From JADLGL01 sp963667605 (GTDB lineage Bacteria; Pseudomonadota; Alphaproteobacteria; Rhizobiales; Kaistiaceae), in assembly GCA_963667605.2 (NCBI GenBank), contig CAXXUZ010000002.1, positions 372,001-436,000 of the forward strand: DNA of 64,000 nt, read 5' to 3'. Position numbers and translations under genes: made by a program. This document shows positions 44,529-54,076 of this stretch, in pieces. Position 1 is the first letter of the stretch; each line of letters starts with the position of its first letter. The notes below the pieces were generated by a model. It was not told where the DNA came from and made no database searches. It saw nothing but the letters and a program-made list of their open reading frames with translations.

Positions 44529-45272
44529 TCACCAAACCCGCAGCACCTTGGCCATCGAGAAGGGCGCAACGGGTCCTATGTGGGGGAGACCTTCGGCGTA
44601 AAGTTCTGGCGGGACTGATATATCGCCGACATACAATTCGCCGACCAACGGCCGCGCCTCTTTAGATCTCAGACCGACCTTGGGCAGCGCGACGGTCAAC
44701 GTCGCGGCGGCGTGAATCGCCGGAGCACCGACTTCGCCCGAGGTGGCGTCGATACCGCTAGGGATATCGTTGGCTAACGTCGGGCTGGGATGGTCATTCG
44801 CTAACCGGATGAGGGACGCTGCCGCCCCTTTCGGGTTTCCGACTACGCCATATCCAAGCATCGCGTCGATGATCAGGTCACACTCGGGAAGCGACCGACC
44901 TTGGTACTGGCGAACCGGTATCCCGATCGCCCTGACTGCCCGCATCTGAGCCGCAGCTGCATCCGTTAGATCCTCTTCCGACGAAGCAAGCACGACCGAA
45001 GTGGCGGCGCCACCATTGTGCAAATGCCGAACAGCGGCGAGACCACCGCCGCCGTTGCCGCCCGACCCGGCCAGCACCAATATCCGCTGGCCGATGGAGT
45101 CGCCGGCAAGAAAACGGTCCCGAACCAGCTCGCTCAGGTTGCGGCCGGCGTTCTCCATCATCTGCAATAGGCTGATCTGAAATTCGTCGATCATAAGCCG
45201 GTCGACCTCACGCATCTCCTCTCCGGTGACGAACGGCAGTTCGGTGGGCGCCGGGGGCGAGCGGCTAGACAT
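44529..45272 (-). CDS. nnrE: NAD(P)H-hydrate epimerase
   Basis: 247 residues starting MSSRSPPAPTELPFVTGEEM. YjeF_N-domain enzyme that epimerises damaged NAD(P)H hydrates. Segments LMENAGRNLSELV-like (QMMENAGRNLSEL), LAGSGGNGGGGLAAVRHLHN, LIIDAMLGYGV and ANDIPSGIDATSGEV with the catalytic/metal Asp are all present. It lacks the fused dehydratase domain (NnrD). The start overlaps the end of the PPGK gene by eight bases; an in-frame start 12 codons earlier is less favoured. Confidence 0.88.
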   Translation of the reverse strand: MSSRSPPAPTELPFVTGEEMREVDRLMIDEFQISLLQMMENAGRNLSELVRDRFLAGDSIGQRILVLAGSGGNGGGGLAAVRHLHNGGAATSVVLASSEEDLTDAAAAQMRAVRAIGIPVRQYQGRSLPECDLIIDAMLGYGVVGNPKGAAASLIRLANDHPSPTLANDIPSGIDATSGEVGAPAIHAAATLTVALPKVGLRSKEARPLVGELYVGDISVPPELYAEGLPHIGPVAPFSMAKVLRVW

Positions 45273-45995
45273 CCGCTGCCAGTGCTGCCCCGACGATGCC
45301 GGCGTCATTCAGCAACGCGGCCGGTAGCATCGGCGTTCTGAGATTGAGGCGGCGGCAGTACTCAGCGAAATCCTTGCTGATGCCACCACCGATAATGAAC
45401 AAGTCCGGCCAAAGAAGTGCCTCAGGCTCCTGAAGAACAGACCGTAACCTCTTGCTCCACCTCGTACAATCAAGTTGGTCGCGCACCTTCGCCCGCGCCG
45501 AGGCGCGACGTTCAGCTTCTCTGCCGTCTACTCGCAGATGCCCCAGCTCGGTGTTGGGCATCAGTCTTCGATCGACAAAAATCGCGCTCCCTATGCCGGT
45601 GCCGAGTGTCAAAATAATCACCACACCATCTCTTTGGCCGGGACCAAATCGGACCTCTGCCAGACCCGCTGCTTCGGCATCGTTAAGCACCACAACGCGG
45701 CCACCAAATATCCCTTTGAAATCCGCGGCAGCGTCGGTGCCAATCCAAGACTTGTGTACATTGGCGGCTGTCAACGTCTTGCCGTCTCGGACAACGCCCG
45801 GGAACGCGCAGCCGACCGGTCCGCTCCAACCGAAGTGATCCCGTATCGTTCCTACCAGTCGGTACACAGACTCCGGTCTAGACGGCCTCGGGGTGGCAAC
45901 CCGGTATCGTGTGGCAAGCATCTGGCCGCTCACCGTGTCGACGGCGCTGCTTTGATGCCGCTGCCGCCGATGTCGATGCCCAGGACTTGGCTCAT
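45265..45995 (-). pseudogene. ppgK: Polyphosphate glucokinase (PPGK) with a one-base frameshift
   Basis: ROK-family kinase that uses polyphosphate (or ATP) to make glucose-6-phosphate. The start MSQVLGIDIGGSGIKAA at 45995 overlaps the GH15 stop by ATGA and holds the phosphate loop; then the frame is lost by a missing base near 45950, and coding continues VDTVSGQMLATRYRV, VGCAFPGVV, ANVHKSWIGT, LNDAEAAGLAE, LTLGTGIGSAI, NTELGHL and DLFIIGGGIS, the PPGK series. Apart from this one base the gene looks functional, so a sequencing error is a real possibility. Confidence 0.82.
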
Positions 45996-47806
45996 TCGGC
46001 TGCGCCGATCGCATGGCCTACCTTCCCCGAGCGCTCTTCGCTCGGCCCGACATTATGCGGGCACAATGTGATCGCCGAGCTTACCAGCGCGGCATGCGAG
46101 AATGCTTGCGGAAAATTGCCGAGATGACGACCGGCGCGCGGATCAAATTGCTCGGCCAGCAAGCCAACATCGTTGCGAAGGCTGAGCAGGCGGTCAAACA
46201 GCTTTGCCGCATCGTCTTTTCTACCTATCAAAGCCAAGCAGTCGACCAACCAGAAGGAGCAAGGCAAAAAGCTGCCTTCTTCGCCGCCGACCCCGTCCTG
46301 ATCGCCGGCAGTGTCATAGCGTTGTACGAATCCATCGATGGTTAGATGCTGTTCGATCGCCTCGACCGTCGCGATCACCCGCGGATCATTCGGCGGCAGG
46401 AAGCCGACCAGCGGGATCATCAGATTTGAGGCGTCAAGCGCCGAACTGCTATAGGCGCGGGTAAAGACGCCCTCGCTATTGACGCCCTTCTCAAGGATTT
46501 CGGCACGTATTCGGTCGCGGCATCCGCGCCAGCGGTCGAGGTCGCCGGGTCGGCCAGACTGCTCGATAGCCCTCACGCCTCGGTCGAAAGCCACCCAGGC
46601 CATGATTTTGGAGTGGGTGAAATGCGCCAGCTGGCCTCGGACCTCCCAGATGCCATGATCGGGGCGCTGCCAATTGCCCTCAAGCCAATGGAGCATTGAC
46701 TGTTGGATGTTCCAAGCGTTCTCCTCGGCATCCATCCCGTGTATCCGGGCGTGATGAAGCGCATCCATGACCTCGCCGAAGACGTCGAGCTGCAACTGCC
46801 CGGCTGCGCCATTCCCAATCCTTGCCGGTCTCGAGTTTTCGTATCCAGGCAGCCAGGACAACTCTATTTCGGTAAGCCGTCTTTCGCCCGCCAAGCCATA
46901 CATGATCTGCACCTTAGCTGGATCGCCGGCGACGGCTCGCACCAGCCAATCGCGCCAAGCGGTCGCTTCCTCGACACATCCGACCCGCACAAGCGATAGT
47001 AATGTGAACGTGGCATCCCTCAGCCAACAATAGCGATAGTCCCAATTTCGCGTCGATCCGATCCACTCCGGCAGCGACGTGGTGGGCGCGGCAATGATTG
47101 CGCCGGTACCCCGGTGGACCATCCCCTTCAATACGACCAGCGAACTATGGACATCGTCCTGATAGGCTCCACGATAATGGATTCCGGTGGACCAACCTCG
47201 CCACCATTTCACCGTCTCGTCGAGTGTCTCGCGCACATCGACGGGTTGGGGCGGCGGCTCGGTCGGCTGGTACCAAGCCAATTCAAAAGGGACACGCTCC
47301 CCTTCGCGGATCGTGAACTCGGCCACCGTCGTCAAAGCCTCGCCGCGCCGCGCGATTGGCGAGTGAAGCACCAGAGCGTCAGGTCCGCCGATTGCGAATG
47401 TGGCCGAGTCGTCGGTTCGCACCCAGGGCACGATCGAGCCGTAGTCAAAGCGAATAACCAACTGCATTCGCATCGAGACCGTCCCGCCTCGGCCCTCGAC
47501 CAGGCGGATCAAGCGGTGCTCGCCCTCAATCGCGGCAAGCGCGTCGGTGACGGCGACGCTTCCCCCGCCGGTGCGATGTATCGTCTCCAGCACGAGGGTG
47601 CCGGGGAGGTAGGATCGAGTCGACTGGTATGGAGTTGCCGGTGAGAGAGACCAACAACCATTGTCGGGCGTACCTAAAAGCGCCGCGAAACAGGCTCCAG
47701 AATCGAAACGAGGGAAACACAGCCAATCGATCGAACCTGCCCGTGAGACGAGCGCTGCCGATTGTGAATTGCTGATAAAGGCGTAATCCTCAATTCGTTC
47801 AGCCAC
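45992..47806 (-). CDS. GH15-family glucoamylase/trehalase-like hydrolase
   Basis: 604 residues, no signal peptide, so cytoplasmic. The N-terminal beta-sandwich starts IEDYAFISNSQSAALVSRAG, SIDWLCFPRFDSGACFA. The (alpha/alpha)6 barrel has STRNWDYRYCWLRDATFTL, ELSWLPGYENSRPARIGNGA, AGQLQLDVFGEVMDALHHAR and EEGSFLPCSFWLVDCL, all GH15 hallmarks. Bacterial relatives hydrolyse trehalose or malto-oligosaccharides to glucose. Coupled to PPGK, so glucose released would be phosphorylated at once. Confidence 0.9.
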   Translation of the reverse strand: MAERIEDYAFISNSQSAALVSRAGSIDWLCFPRFDSGACFAALLGTPDNGCWSLSPATPYQSTRSYLPGTLVLETIHRTGGGSVAVTDALAAIEGEHRLIRLVEGRGGTVSMRMQLVIRFDYGSIVPWVRTDDSATFAIGGPDALVLHSPIARRGEALTTVAEFTIREGERVPFELAWYQPTEPPPQPVDVRETLDETVKWWRGWSTGIHYRGAYQDDVHSSLVVLKGMVHRGTGAIIAAPTTSLPEWIGSTRNWDYRYCWLRDATFTLLSLVRVGCVEEATAWRDWLVRAVAGDPAKVQIMYGLAGERRLTEIELSWLPGYENSRPARIGNGAAGQLQLDVFGEVMDALHHARIHGMDAEENAWNIQQSMLHWLEGNWQRPDHGIWEVRGQLAHFTHSKIMAWVAFDRGVRAIEQSGRPGDLDRWRGCRDRIRAEILEKGVNSEGVFTRAYSSSALDASNLMIPLVGFLPPNDPRVIATVEAIEQHLTIDGFVQRYDTAGDQDGVGGEEGSFLPCSFWLVDCLALIGRKDDAAKLFDRLLSLRNDVGLLAEQFDPRAGRHLGNFPQAFSHAALVSSAITLCPHNVGPSEERSGKVGHAIGAAE

Positions 47807-47968
47807 GGTGCTTTTGTATCAGTTTGGTTTGGGCAGGCGGGACCGGCGGTCGAACCATCGGTATTGTGACCCGAGCCATCGTTGTTGCCGATTAGGGTGT
47901 GACTAGGTCAAGCGGTTGGGTCCTACCTTGGGCGGTGTGCGACCCGCCCTAAGGCGGAGATGACACGA

Positions 47969-48961
47969 ATGCAATTCGGGATGATCGGCCTTGGACGCAT
48001 GGGCAGCGGGCTGGCGCGCCGTGCAATGCAGGCGGGCCTTGAATGTGTGGCCTATGACGCTAACGAGGAATTGATCGCAGGCTTGATCGCCGAGGGGGCT
48101 ACCGCTGCGGGCTCCCTCGCCGATCTGATGTCGAAGTTGAGGGCACCAAGGCGGGTGTGGGTGATGATCCCGGCCTCAGTCACCGGCGACGTCATCACCG
48201 AACTGGCCAGCCTGATGCAGAGCGGCGATACCATCATTGACGGCAGCAACAGCAACTACCGAGACTCGGTCGATCATGCCAACAAGCTCGCTACCGCAGG
48301 AATCGATTTTGTCGACGTCGGTACCAGCGGCGGGGTCTTCGGTCTTGAGCGCGGCTACTGCCTAATGATCGGCGGCACCAAGGCCGCCGTCGAAGTGCTG
48401 GATCCTTTGTTTCGAGCTTTGGCTCCTGGGCTGGATGCAGCCACGCGAACGCCCGCCAGAACGGGAGAACCATCTCAACCCGAATATGGCTACCTTCATT
48501 GCGGACCCGCAGGCGCCGGCCACTTCGCCAAGATGGTGCACAACGGCATTGAGTACGGGATGATGGCCGCGCTTGCCGAGGGCTTGAATCTCCTTGCTCA
48601 CGCAGGCGGACCCAGGGGCGAGGCTCGGGACCCCGGAAGTCACCGGTTCAACTTTGACCTGGCAGCGCTGACCGAAGTCTGGCGGCGAGGGAGCGTTGTT
48701 AGTTCCTGGCTACTGGATCTTACCGCCGAGGCCCTTGCGGAAGACCCCGAGCTTGAAGGTTTCTCCGGGCGCGTGTCCGATTCCGGCGAGGGCCGTTGGA
48801 CCGTTCAAGCGGCGGTCGATCTAGGTGTTCCGGCTCATGTCTTGGCCGCGTCCTTGTTCGACCGGTTCTCTTCACGCGGCAACGACGACATTGCCAATCG
48901 ACTCCTCTCGGCGATGCGCATGCAGTTTGGTGGCCATCGAGAAAACGGCGATAGCCAATGA
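47969..48961 (+). CDS. gnd: 6-phosphogluconate dehydrogenase, short (decarboxylating) type
   Basis: 330 residues. The ATG at 47969 (MQFGMIGLGRMGSGLARR) is preferred over the one three codons earlier because GGCGGAG then has normal spacing. Rossmann GLGRMG, IDGSNSNYRDS, GTSGGVFGLERGYCLMIGG (substrate loop) and HCGPAGAGHFAKMVHNGIEYG with catalytic Lys and Asn. The short length resembles the YqeC/GndB type. Oxidises 6-phosphogluconate to ribulose-5-phosphate. Overlaps zwf by ATGA. Confidence 0.92.
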   Translation: MQFGMIGLGRMGSGLARRAMQAGLECVAYDANEELIAGLIAEGATAAGSLADLMSKLRAPRRVWVMIPASVTGDVITELASLMQSGDTIIDGSNSNYRDSVDHANKLATAGIDFVDVGTSGGVFGLERGYCLMIGGTKAAVEVLDPLFRALAPGLDAATRTPARTGEPSQPEYGYLHCGPAGAGHFAKMVHNGIEYGMMAALAEGLNLLAHAGGPRGEARDPGSHRFNFDLAALTEVWRRGSVVSSWLLDLTAEALAEDPELEGFSGRVSDSGEGRWTVQAAVDLGVPAHVLAASLFDRFSSRGNDDIANRLLSAMRMQFGGHRENGDSQ

Positions 48962-50313
48962 TCGCCGAGCGGGCCGACGCTCTGGTGCTGTTTGGGATCA
49001 CGGGAGATCTGGCGAGGAAGAAGCTGTTTTCGGCACTTTACAACCTCACCAAACGCAATCGGCTACCGGTGAAAGTAGTGGGCGTTGCCTCGTCGAAATG
49101 GGATGCGGAGAGATTGCGCGCACACGCCTTGGCGGCATTGAAAGCAGCCGGGATCGACGTCGACGAAGCTGTCTTCGCCGAATTCGCCAAGGCGCTCTGC
49201 TACGTCTCGGGGGACTACCGCGATCCCGATACCTATCGCCGGATCGGCCTCGAACTCGCTGGTGCCACCAAGCCGGTTTGTTATCTCGCAATCCCGCCCG
49301 CGATGTTCGGCGAGGTGATCAAAGGCATTGCATCGATCGATACTGAGCGAGGCGAGCGGCTCGTCCTAGAGAAGCCGTTTGGTCGGGATCTGGCTTCCGC
49401 CGTCGACCTCAACCGTATGCTTCATAGCGATTACCCCGAGCAGTCGATTTACCGGATCGATCATTTCCTTGGCAAGGAGCCGGTCCAGAACCTGATGGTG
49501 TTCCGTTTCGCCAATTCAATCCTGGAGCCGGTTTGGAACCGCTACTACGTCGATCGCGTACAGATCACCATGGCGGAGTCCTTCGGCGTCGAGGGCCGCG
49601 GAAAGTTCTACGATGGTGTAGGCGCAACTCGCGATGTGGTTCAGAACCATTTGCTGCAAATGGTGTCCTTGCTGGCCATGGAGCCACCAGCATCCGATTC
49701 TCCCGACGCGCTGCGCGACGAACGATCGAAAGTGCTGACCGCGATGAGGCCGATATCTGCTGACGACATCATTCGCGGCCAATATGAAGGCTACCGGACC
49801 GAACAAGGCGTGGCAGCCGATTCCGATACCGAAACCTTTGTCGCTCTGCGCACTGAGATCGATTCATGGCGCTGGGCCGGTGTCCCTTGGTTCATCGTCG
49901 CCGGCAAGCATCTGCCTGAGACGGTGACCGAAGCCGTGGTACGATTTAGCAAGCCTCCACGCCCGCTCTTTACCGACCAATCCGACGAGCCGATGCCGAA
50001 TTACCTCCGCTTTGAGATGAAACCGAATGACCGGATCACACTCGGCCTTCAAGCCAAGCGTCCGGGCAACGCGCTGATTAGTCGATCGGTCGCCCTCCAA
50101 GTCATCGAGGAAGCTGATCAGCCGCCTTCGCGCGACGCTTATGAAAGGCTGCTTGACGACGCGCTCACTGGAGATGCCCGTCGATTTGCTCGCCAGGACG
50201 GCGTCGAGGCCGCGTGGCGAATTGTTGAGCCGGTCTTGAGCAGCAATGTCCCGGTGCAACCCTATCCAAAAGGCGACTGGGGCCCGGCGGCAGCCCGGCC
50301 CTACTTGGGCTGA
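48958..50313 (+). CDS. zwf: Glucose-6-phosphate 1-dehydrogenase
   Basis: 451 residues. Nucleotide-binding GITGDLARKKLFSAL, VLEKPFGRDL and the active-site RIDHFLGKEPVQN (with the His-Asp proton relay) are all conserved. Makes 6-phosphogluconolactone with NADPH or NADH. Sits between gnd and pgl in one operon, 14 bases before pgl. Confidence 0.95.
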   Translation: MIAERADALVLFGITGDLARKKLFSALYNLTKRNRLPVKVVGVASSKWDAERLRAHALAALKAAGIDVDEAVFAEFAKALCYVSGDYRDPDTYRRIGLELAGATKPVCYLAIPPAMFGEVIKGIASIDTERGERLVLEKPFGRDLASAVDLNRMLHSDYPEQSIYRIDHFLGKEPVQNLMVFRFANSILEPVWNRYYVDRVQITMAESFGVEGRGKFYDGVGATRDVVQNHLLQMVSLLAMEPPASDSPDALRDERSKVLTAMRPISADDIIRGQYEGYRTEQGVAADSDTETFVALRTEIDSWRWAGVPWFIVAGKHLPETVTEAVVRFSKPPRPLFTDQSDEPMPNYLRFEMKPNDRITLGLQAKRPGNALISRSVALQVIEEADQPPSRDAYERLLDDALTGDARRFARQDGVEAAWRIVEPVLSSNVPVQPYPKGDWGPAAARPYLG

Positions 50314-50327
50314 GGACAGGCTGGAGC

Positions 50328-50999
50328 ATGGGCGGTTTGCAGGTCGTCGCAACGGACAATGTCGCCGAAGCGGCCGCCGGGGTGCTCGCAGATCAGATTC
50401 GTCGTTTCGCCGCCAATGATCGACGGGTGTCGATCGCGGTCAGCGGCGGCGAGACCCCCTGGGCAACGCTTGATCTGCTCGCCTCGATCGATCTTCCATG
50501 GCAGCGGGTTGAGATCTATCAAGTTGACGAGCGGATCGTTCCAGCTGACCACCCGGCCCAGAATCTGGCGCGGCTCAAGCGTGTGCTGACCTCCCGTATC
50601 CCGGTGCGCCTGCATCCGATGCCGGTCGAGACGGATGATTTGGAGGCGGCGGCCGCCGACTACGCTGCTTCGCTTCCAGTCCAGCTCGATATCGTGCAGC
50701 TCGGCCTCGGTGTCGACGGCCATGCCGCTTCACTATTGCCGGGCGATTCTACCGCAACTGTCTCGGATCGCGACGTTGCAATTACCCTACCCTATCAAGG
50801 ACATCGGCGCATGACCCTGACGCTGAATCCGATTAATCGGGCCGGGTCGATCGTCTGGATCGTCAGCGGCGCGGCTAAGCGGGAAGCGGTCGCTCAATTG
50901 ATGGCGCAAGATCGGACGATTCCTGCGGGCCAAGTCAGTGTCGATCAGGCCGTCCTGATAGCTGACTCCCAAGCACTGAGCGCGGGGTCAACAAACTAG
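50328..50999 (+). CDS. pgl: 6-phosphogluconolactonase (DevB type)
   Basis: 223 residues with VSIAVSGGETPWATLDLLA, YQVDERIVPADHPAQNLARL and VQLGLGVDGHAASLLPG, the NagB/DevB-fold active-site segments. Hydrolyses the Zwf product. Completes a gnd-zwf-pgl operon that diverges from GH15-ppgK-nnrE. Confidence 0.93.
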   Translation: MGGLQVVATDNVAEAAAGVLADQIRRFAANDRRVSIAVSGGETPWATLDLLASIDLPWQRVEIYQVDERIVPADHPAQNLARLKRVLTSRIPVRLHPMPVETDDLEAAAADYAASLPVQLDIVQLGLGVDGHAASLLPGDSTATVSDRDVAITLPYQGHRRMTLTLNPINRAGSIVWIVSGAAKREAVAQLMAQDRTIPAGQVSVDQAVLIADSQALSAGSTN

Positions 51000-51108
51000 C
51001 CCATCACGGCGACGTAAATCTCTTGCGGGCTGACCTCCTCCGCCGGTTTGCCGCAGTCCTCCGCCTTGCCTACCATTTCCCCCTTCACCCACTAAGCGCG
51101 AGGACCCG

Positions 51109-51405
51109 ATGCACGTCACGCTCGTTCACGTCCATGTAAAGTCGGCGCATGTCGATGATTTCATCGAGGCAACCCGGCGCAATCACGAGGCCTCCGTCCG
51201 CGAACCCGGTAATCGCCGTTTCGATGTGCTCCAGTCGGCGGACGATCGGACGCGGTTCATTCTGTATGAGGCCTACTCCTCGGCGGCTGACTCGGTCGCG
51301 CACAAGGAAACCGGACACTACCAAGAATGGCGCGAGGCCGTGGCGGACCATATGCTCGAACCGAGACATGGGGTGAGTTACGAAGGACTATTGCCAATTG
51401 GCTAG
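51109..51405 (+). CDS. Antibiotic-biosynthesis-monooxygenase (ABM) domain protein
   Basis: 98 residues, single ferredoxin-like ABM fold: LVHVHVKSAHVDDFIEATRR, HEASVREPGNRRFDVLQSA, FILYEAYSSAADSVAHKETG, HYQEWREAV. LsrG/YgiN-like small enzymes of this family act as dimers on quinones or signal molecules. It precedes the Fe-alcohol dehydrogenase by 18 bases, a pairing seen in aromatic or glycerol-type catabolic operons. Confidence 0.85.
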   Translation: MHVTLVHVHVKSAHVDDFIEATRRNHEASVREPGNRRFDVLQSADDRTRFILYEAYSSAADSVAHKETGHYQEWREAVADHMLEPRHGVSYEGLLPIG

Positions 51406-51423
51406 ACAAATGCCGGCGGCACC

Positions 51424-52611
51424 GTGATCGCCCCGTTTTCCATCAGCCGCCTGCCGCGGATTGTATTTGGCGCCGGCAGCACCGCGCGGCTCCCGGCGCT
51501 GGCGGCTGAGTTCGGCCATCGCGCACTGCTGGTGACCGGCGCTCGGTCGCTCCGAGAGACCGAACATTGGCCGAGACTTCAGGACGCATTGCGCCGGGAG
51601 GGAATTGATTGGTCAGGCCTGGAGGTATCGGGTGAACCGTCACCACAACTCGTTGATGAGGCCGTGCGACGGTTTAGCGACGAACGCATCGATGTCGTCA
51701 TCGGTATCGGCGGTGGAAGCGCGCTCGATGCCGCCAAGGGGATTGCCGGCCTGCTCGGACCCGGCAACTCCGTCGTGGATCATTTGGAAGGCGTGGGTCC
51801 GGAGCTAACCTACACTGGGCCCGCCGTTGCCTTCATCGCCGTGCCGACAACCGCCGGGACTGGAAGCGAAGCGACCAAGAATGCGGTCTTAACCGTGCGA
51901 GGGCCGGAGGGGTTCAAGAAATCCTTCCGCGATGAACAACTAGTTGCCCGATACGCGGTGCTGGACCCCGATCTTCTGGCCAGCTGCCCACCCGAAATAA
52001 TTGCCGCAAACGGTATGGACGCACTCACGCAGCTGCTCGAATCTTACGTATCTCTCCGCGCCAATCCCTTTACCGATGCGCTAGCGCTTGCCGGACTCGA
52101 GGCGGTGCGCGACGGGCTCCTTTCCTGGCATGCCGGTGGCGGCGACACTGGCGCCGCGCGCGCCCAGATGGCCTACGCTGCGCTGCTATCGGGAATCACG
52201 TTGGCACAAGCGGGTCTCGGCTCGGTGCATGGGCTGGCTTCCCCGATCGGAGCGTTCTTCCCGATTCCGCATGGCGTTGTGTGTGGAACCCTTGTTGCGG
52301 TCGCGACCCGCACGAACATGCGCGCACTCGCGGCCCGCAATCCTGGTAGCCCTGCGATGGACAAATACGCATTCGCAGGACGACTCTTTTCGGGCAGCCC
52401 GCTCATGACCGACGAAGAGGCTCGCGCTGAGCTCCTACGAAGACTCGACGGTTTAACCGAGGAGCTCCAACTGCCGGTGCTCGGCGACTACGGTATCGGG
52501 CATTCTGATATCGCTCGGCTCGTTTCCGGCTCAAGGGGCTCCAGCATGAAGACCAATCCGGTCGCTCTGGACGATGCTGAGATCACGGAAATCATAGCGG
52601 AAAGGTTGTGA
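51424..52611 (+). CDS. Iron-containing alcohol dehydrogenase (maleylacetate-reductase-like)
   Basis: 395 residues, GTG start. NAD-binding GIGGGSALDAAKGIAGLL, VPTTAGTGSEATKNAVL, the metal-site region DPDLLASCPPEIIAANGMDALTQLLE (split as DPDLLA and GMDALTQ) and histidines in SVHGLASPIGAFFPIPHGVV are those of group III Fe-dependent dehydrogenases. Substrate is not determined; maleylacetate reductase or a simple alcohol are options. Confidence 0.9.
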   Translation: MIAPFSISRLPRIVFGAGSTARLPALAAEFGHRALLVTGARSLRETEHWPRLQDALRREGIDWSGLEVSGEPSPQLVDEAVRRFSDERIDVVIGIGGGSALDAAKGIAGLLGPGNSVVDHLEGVGPELTYTGPAVAFIAVPTTAGTGSEATKNAVLTVRGPEGFKKSFRDEQLVARYAVLDPDLLASCPPEIIAANGMDALTQLLESYVSLRANPFTDALALAGLEAVRDGLLSWHAGGGDTGAARAQMAYAALLSGITLAQAGLGSVHGLASPIGAFFPIPHGVVCGTLVAVATRTNMRALAARNPGSPAMDKYAFAGRLFSGSPLMTDEEARAELLRRLDGLTEELQLPVLGDYGIGHSDIARLVSGSRGSSMKTNPVALDDAEITEIIAERL

Positions 52612-52806
52612 CCTATGTCGGATTCCCGCCGGGGCTTCATGCGACGCAGATCATACGTTGACGTTCGTCGTCGGAATCGCACGGCCACAGCCGGATTTGC
52701 CGCCGATGCATGCCTGTGCTTAGGCTGGGAAGCTACGGCACCAAACCGGTGTAGCCGAGGGGATGCCTTGCGCTGCGAGTCCCTGCAGCGGGAGTGGGAC
52801 GCAGAG

Positions 52807-53547
52807 ATGAAGCTGTTGGCCGGCATCTTGTTAAGTGCATTGCTTGGAACATCACCAGCACTGGCTTTCAACGATGCTCAGCTGGAGCAATTGCTGACGA
52901 CCGGGCATTGCCCTGGCTGTGACCTGACAAACGCCGACCTTAGATTTGCAGATTTGTCAGGCGCTGACTTGAAGGGGGCGTTCATGGCGAACGTGCTCCT
53001 GGTAGGGGCGGATCTGACTGATGCCGACATGGCAGGAGCATATTTGCGTGGCGCCAATCTCGGGAGCGCCGTCCTGACGCGGGCGAATTTGACCGACGCC
53101 GACCTGGTGGGTGCCAGCATGACCGGGTCCGATCTAATATCTGCCAATTTGGCTAATGCCGATCTGGGACATGCCATCCTGGCTGGCGCGAAGCTCACCG
53201 GTGCCGGCTTGCACGGCGCGAATCTCACCAATGCCTATCTGGCCGGCGCGGAAATGACCGGTGCGCTGCTGGGGAACGCGATATTGGCGGGGGCCGATCT
53301 TAGGAACGCTGATTTGTTTCGGGCGAATTTGACCGGTGCCGACCTGACCGGCGCGGATTTTCTGAACACTCGCCTCACCGAAGCTATTCTGGCCGGCGCC
53401 GATCTGACCGATGCCAGTTTCCATGACGCCGACCTAAGCGATGCTGATCTGAGGTTCGCGATTTTGGTAAACACCAGCCTTGACGGAACCGTACTTTGCC
53501 GGACGGTGATGCCGGATGGCGGTCTCGTCAACAGCAGTTGTCCTTGA
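52807..53547 (+). CDS. Secreted pentapeptide-repeat protein
   Basis: 246 residues; start MKLLAGILLSALLGTSPALA is a signal peptide; the frame 64 codons upstream is not native-looking. After a short helical part with CPGCDL, about 35 tandem A(D/N)Lxx repeats run to near the end (LTNADLRFADLSGADLKGA and so on), forming a right-handed quadrilateral beta-helix. Exported repeat proteins of this kind have no single known role. No obvious operon partner. Confidence 0.85.
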   Translation: MKLLAGILLSALLGTSPALAFNDAQLEQLLTTGHCPGCDLTNADLRFADLSGADLKGAFMANVLLVGADLTDADMAGAYLRGANLGSAVLTRANLTDADLVGASMTGSDLISANLANADLGHAILAGAKLTGAGLHGANLTNAYLAGAEMTGALLGNAILAGADLRNADLFRANLTGADLTGADFLNTRLTEAILAGADLTDASFHDADLSDADLRFAILVNTSLDGTVLCRTVMPDGGLVNSSCP

Positions 53548-53730
53548 CAAGCCGCGTTCGACGACGGCCGTTCGGATTGCGACAAGCAGGTCTCGCTGAG
53601 CCGAACCGCAGCGGCCAGCGCCGATTGACGAGGTGACATTCTCGTCCGTTCGCACTAGCACATTGCCCGCGTCGGCCGCTGTGTCCGTGCGCGCCCCAAC
53701 GCCCAACATTAGCTGTCGGCAGGCACTTCC

Positions 53731-54072
53731 ATGAGATGGATCCTTCGGTCTAAAATCCACAAAGCTACGGTGACAGAAGCCGATCTCAACTATATCGGTA
53801 GCATCACCATTGATGCGGCGCTTACTGAGGCAGTCGGTATTCGCCCCGGCGAGAAAGTGTTGGTCGTCGACAACAGTAATGGGGCGCGGCTCGAGACCTA
53901 TGTGATTCCGGCGGAAAGTGGTTCCGGTATCATGCGCATGAACGGAGCGGCGGCACATCTGATCCACAAGGGCGATGACATAACCATTTTGGGGTTCGAA
54001 TTGACCGACCAGTTGATTGAACCGAAGAAGATCCTTGTCGGCGAAAGCAACAAGATCGTTCGTTTCTTGTGA
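53731..54072 (+). CDS. panD: Aspartate 1-decarboxylase
   Basis: 113 residues. Pyruvoyl enzyme that makes beta-alanine for pantothenate and CoA. The self-cleavage site is Gly23-Ser24 in NYIGSITID; Lys8 (RSKIHKATV), Tyr57 (ETYVI) and the segment NGAAAHL match the family. Followed four bases later by an SDR gene. Intact. Confidence 0.95.
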   Translation: MRWILRSKIHKATVTEADLNYIGSITIDAALTEAVGIRPGEKVLVVDNSNGARLETYVIPAESGSGIMRMNGAAAHLIHKGDDITILGFELTDQLIEPKKILVGESNKIVRFL

Positions 54073-54076
54073 TGGC

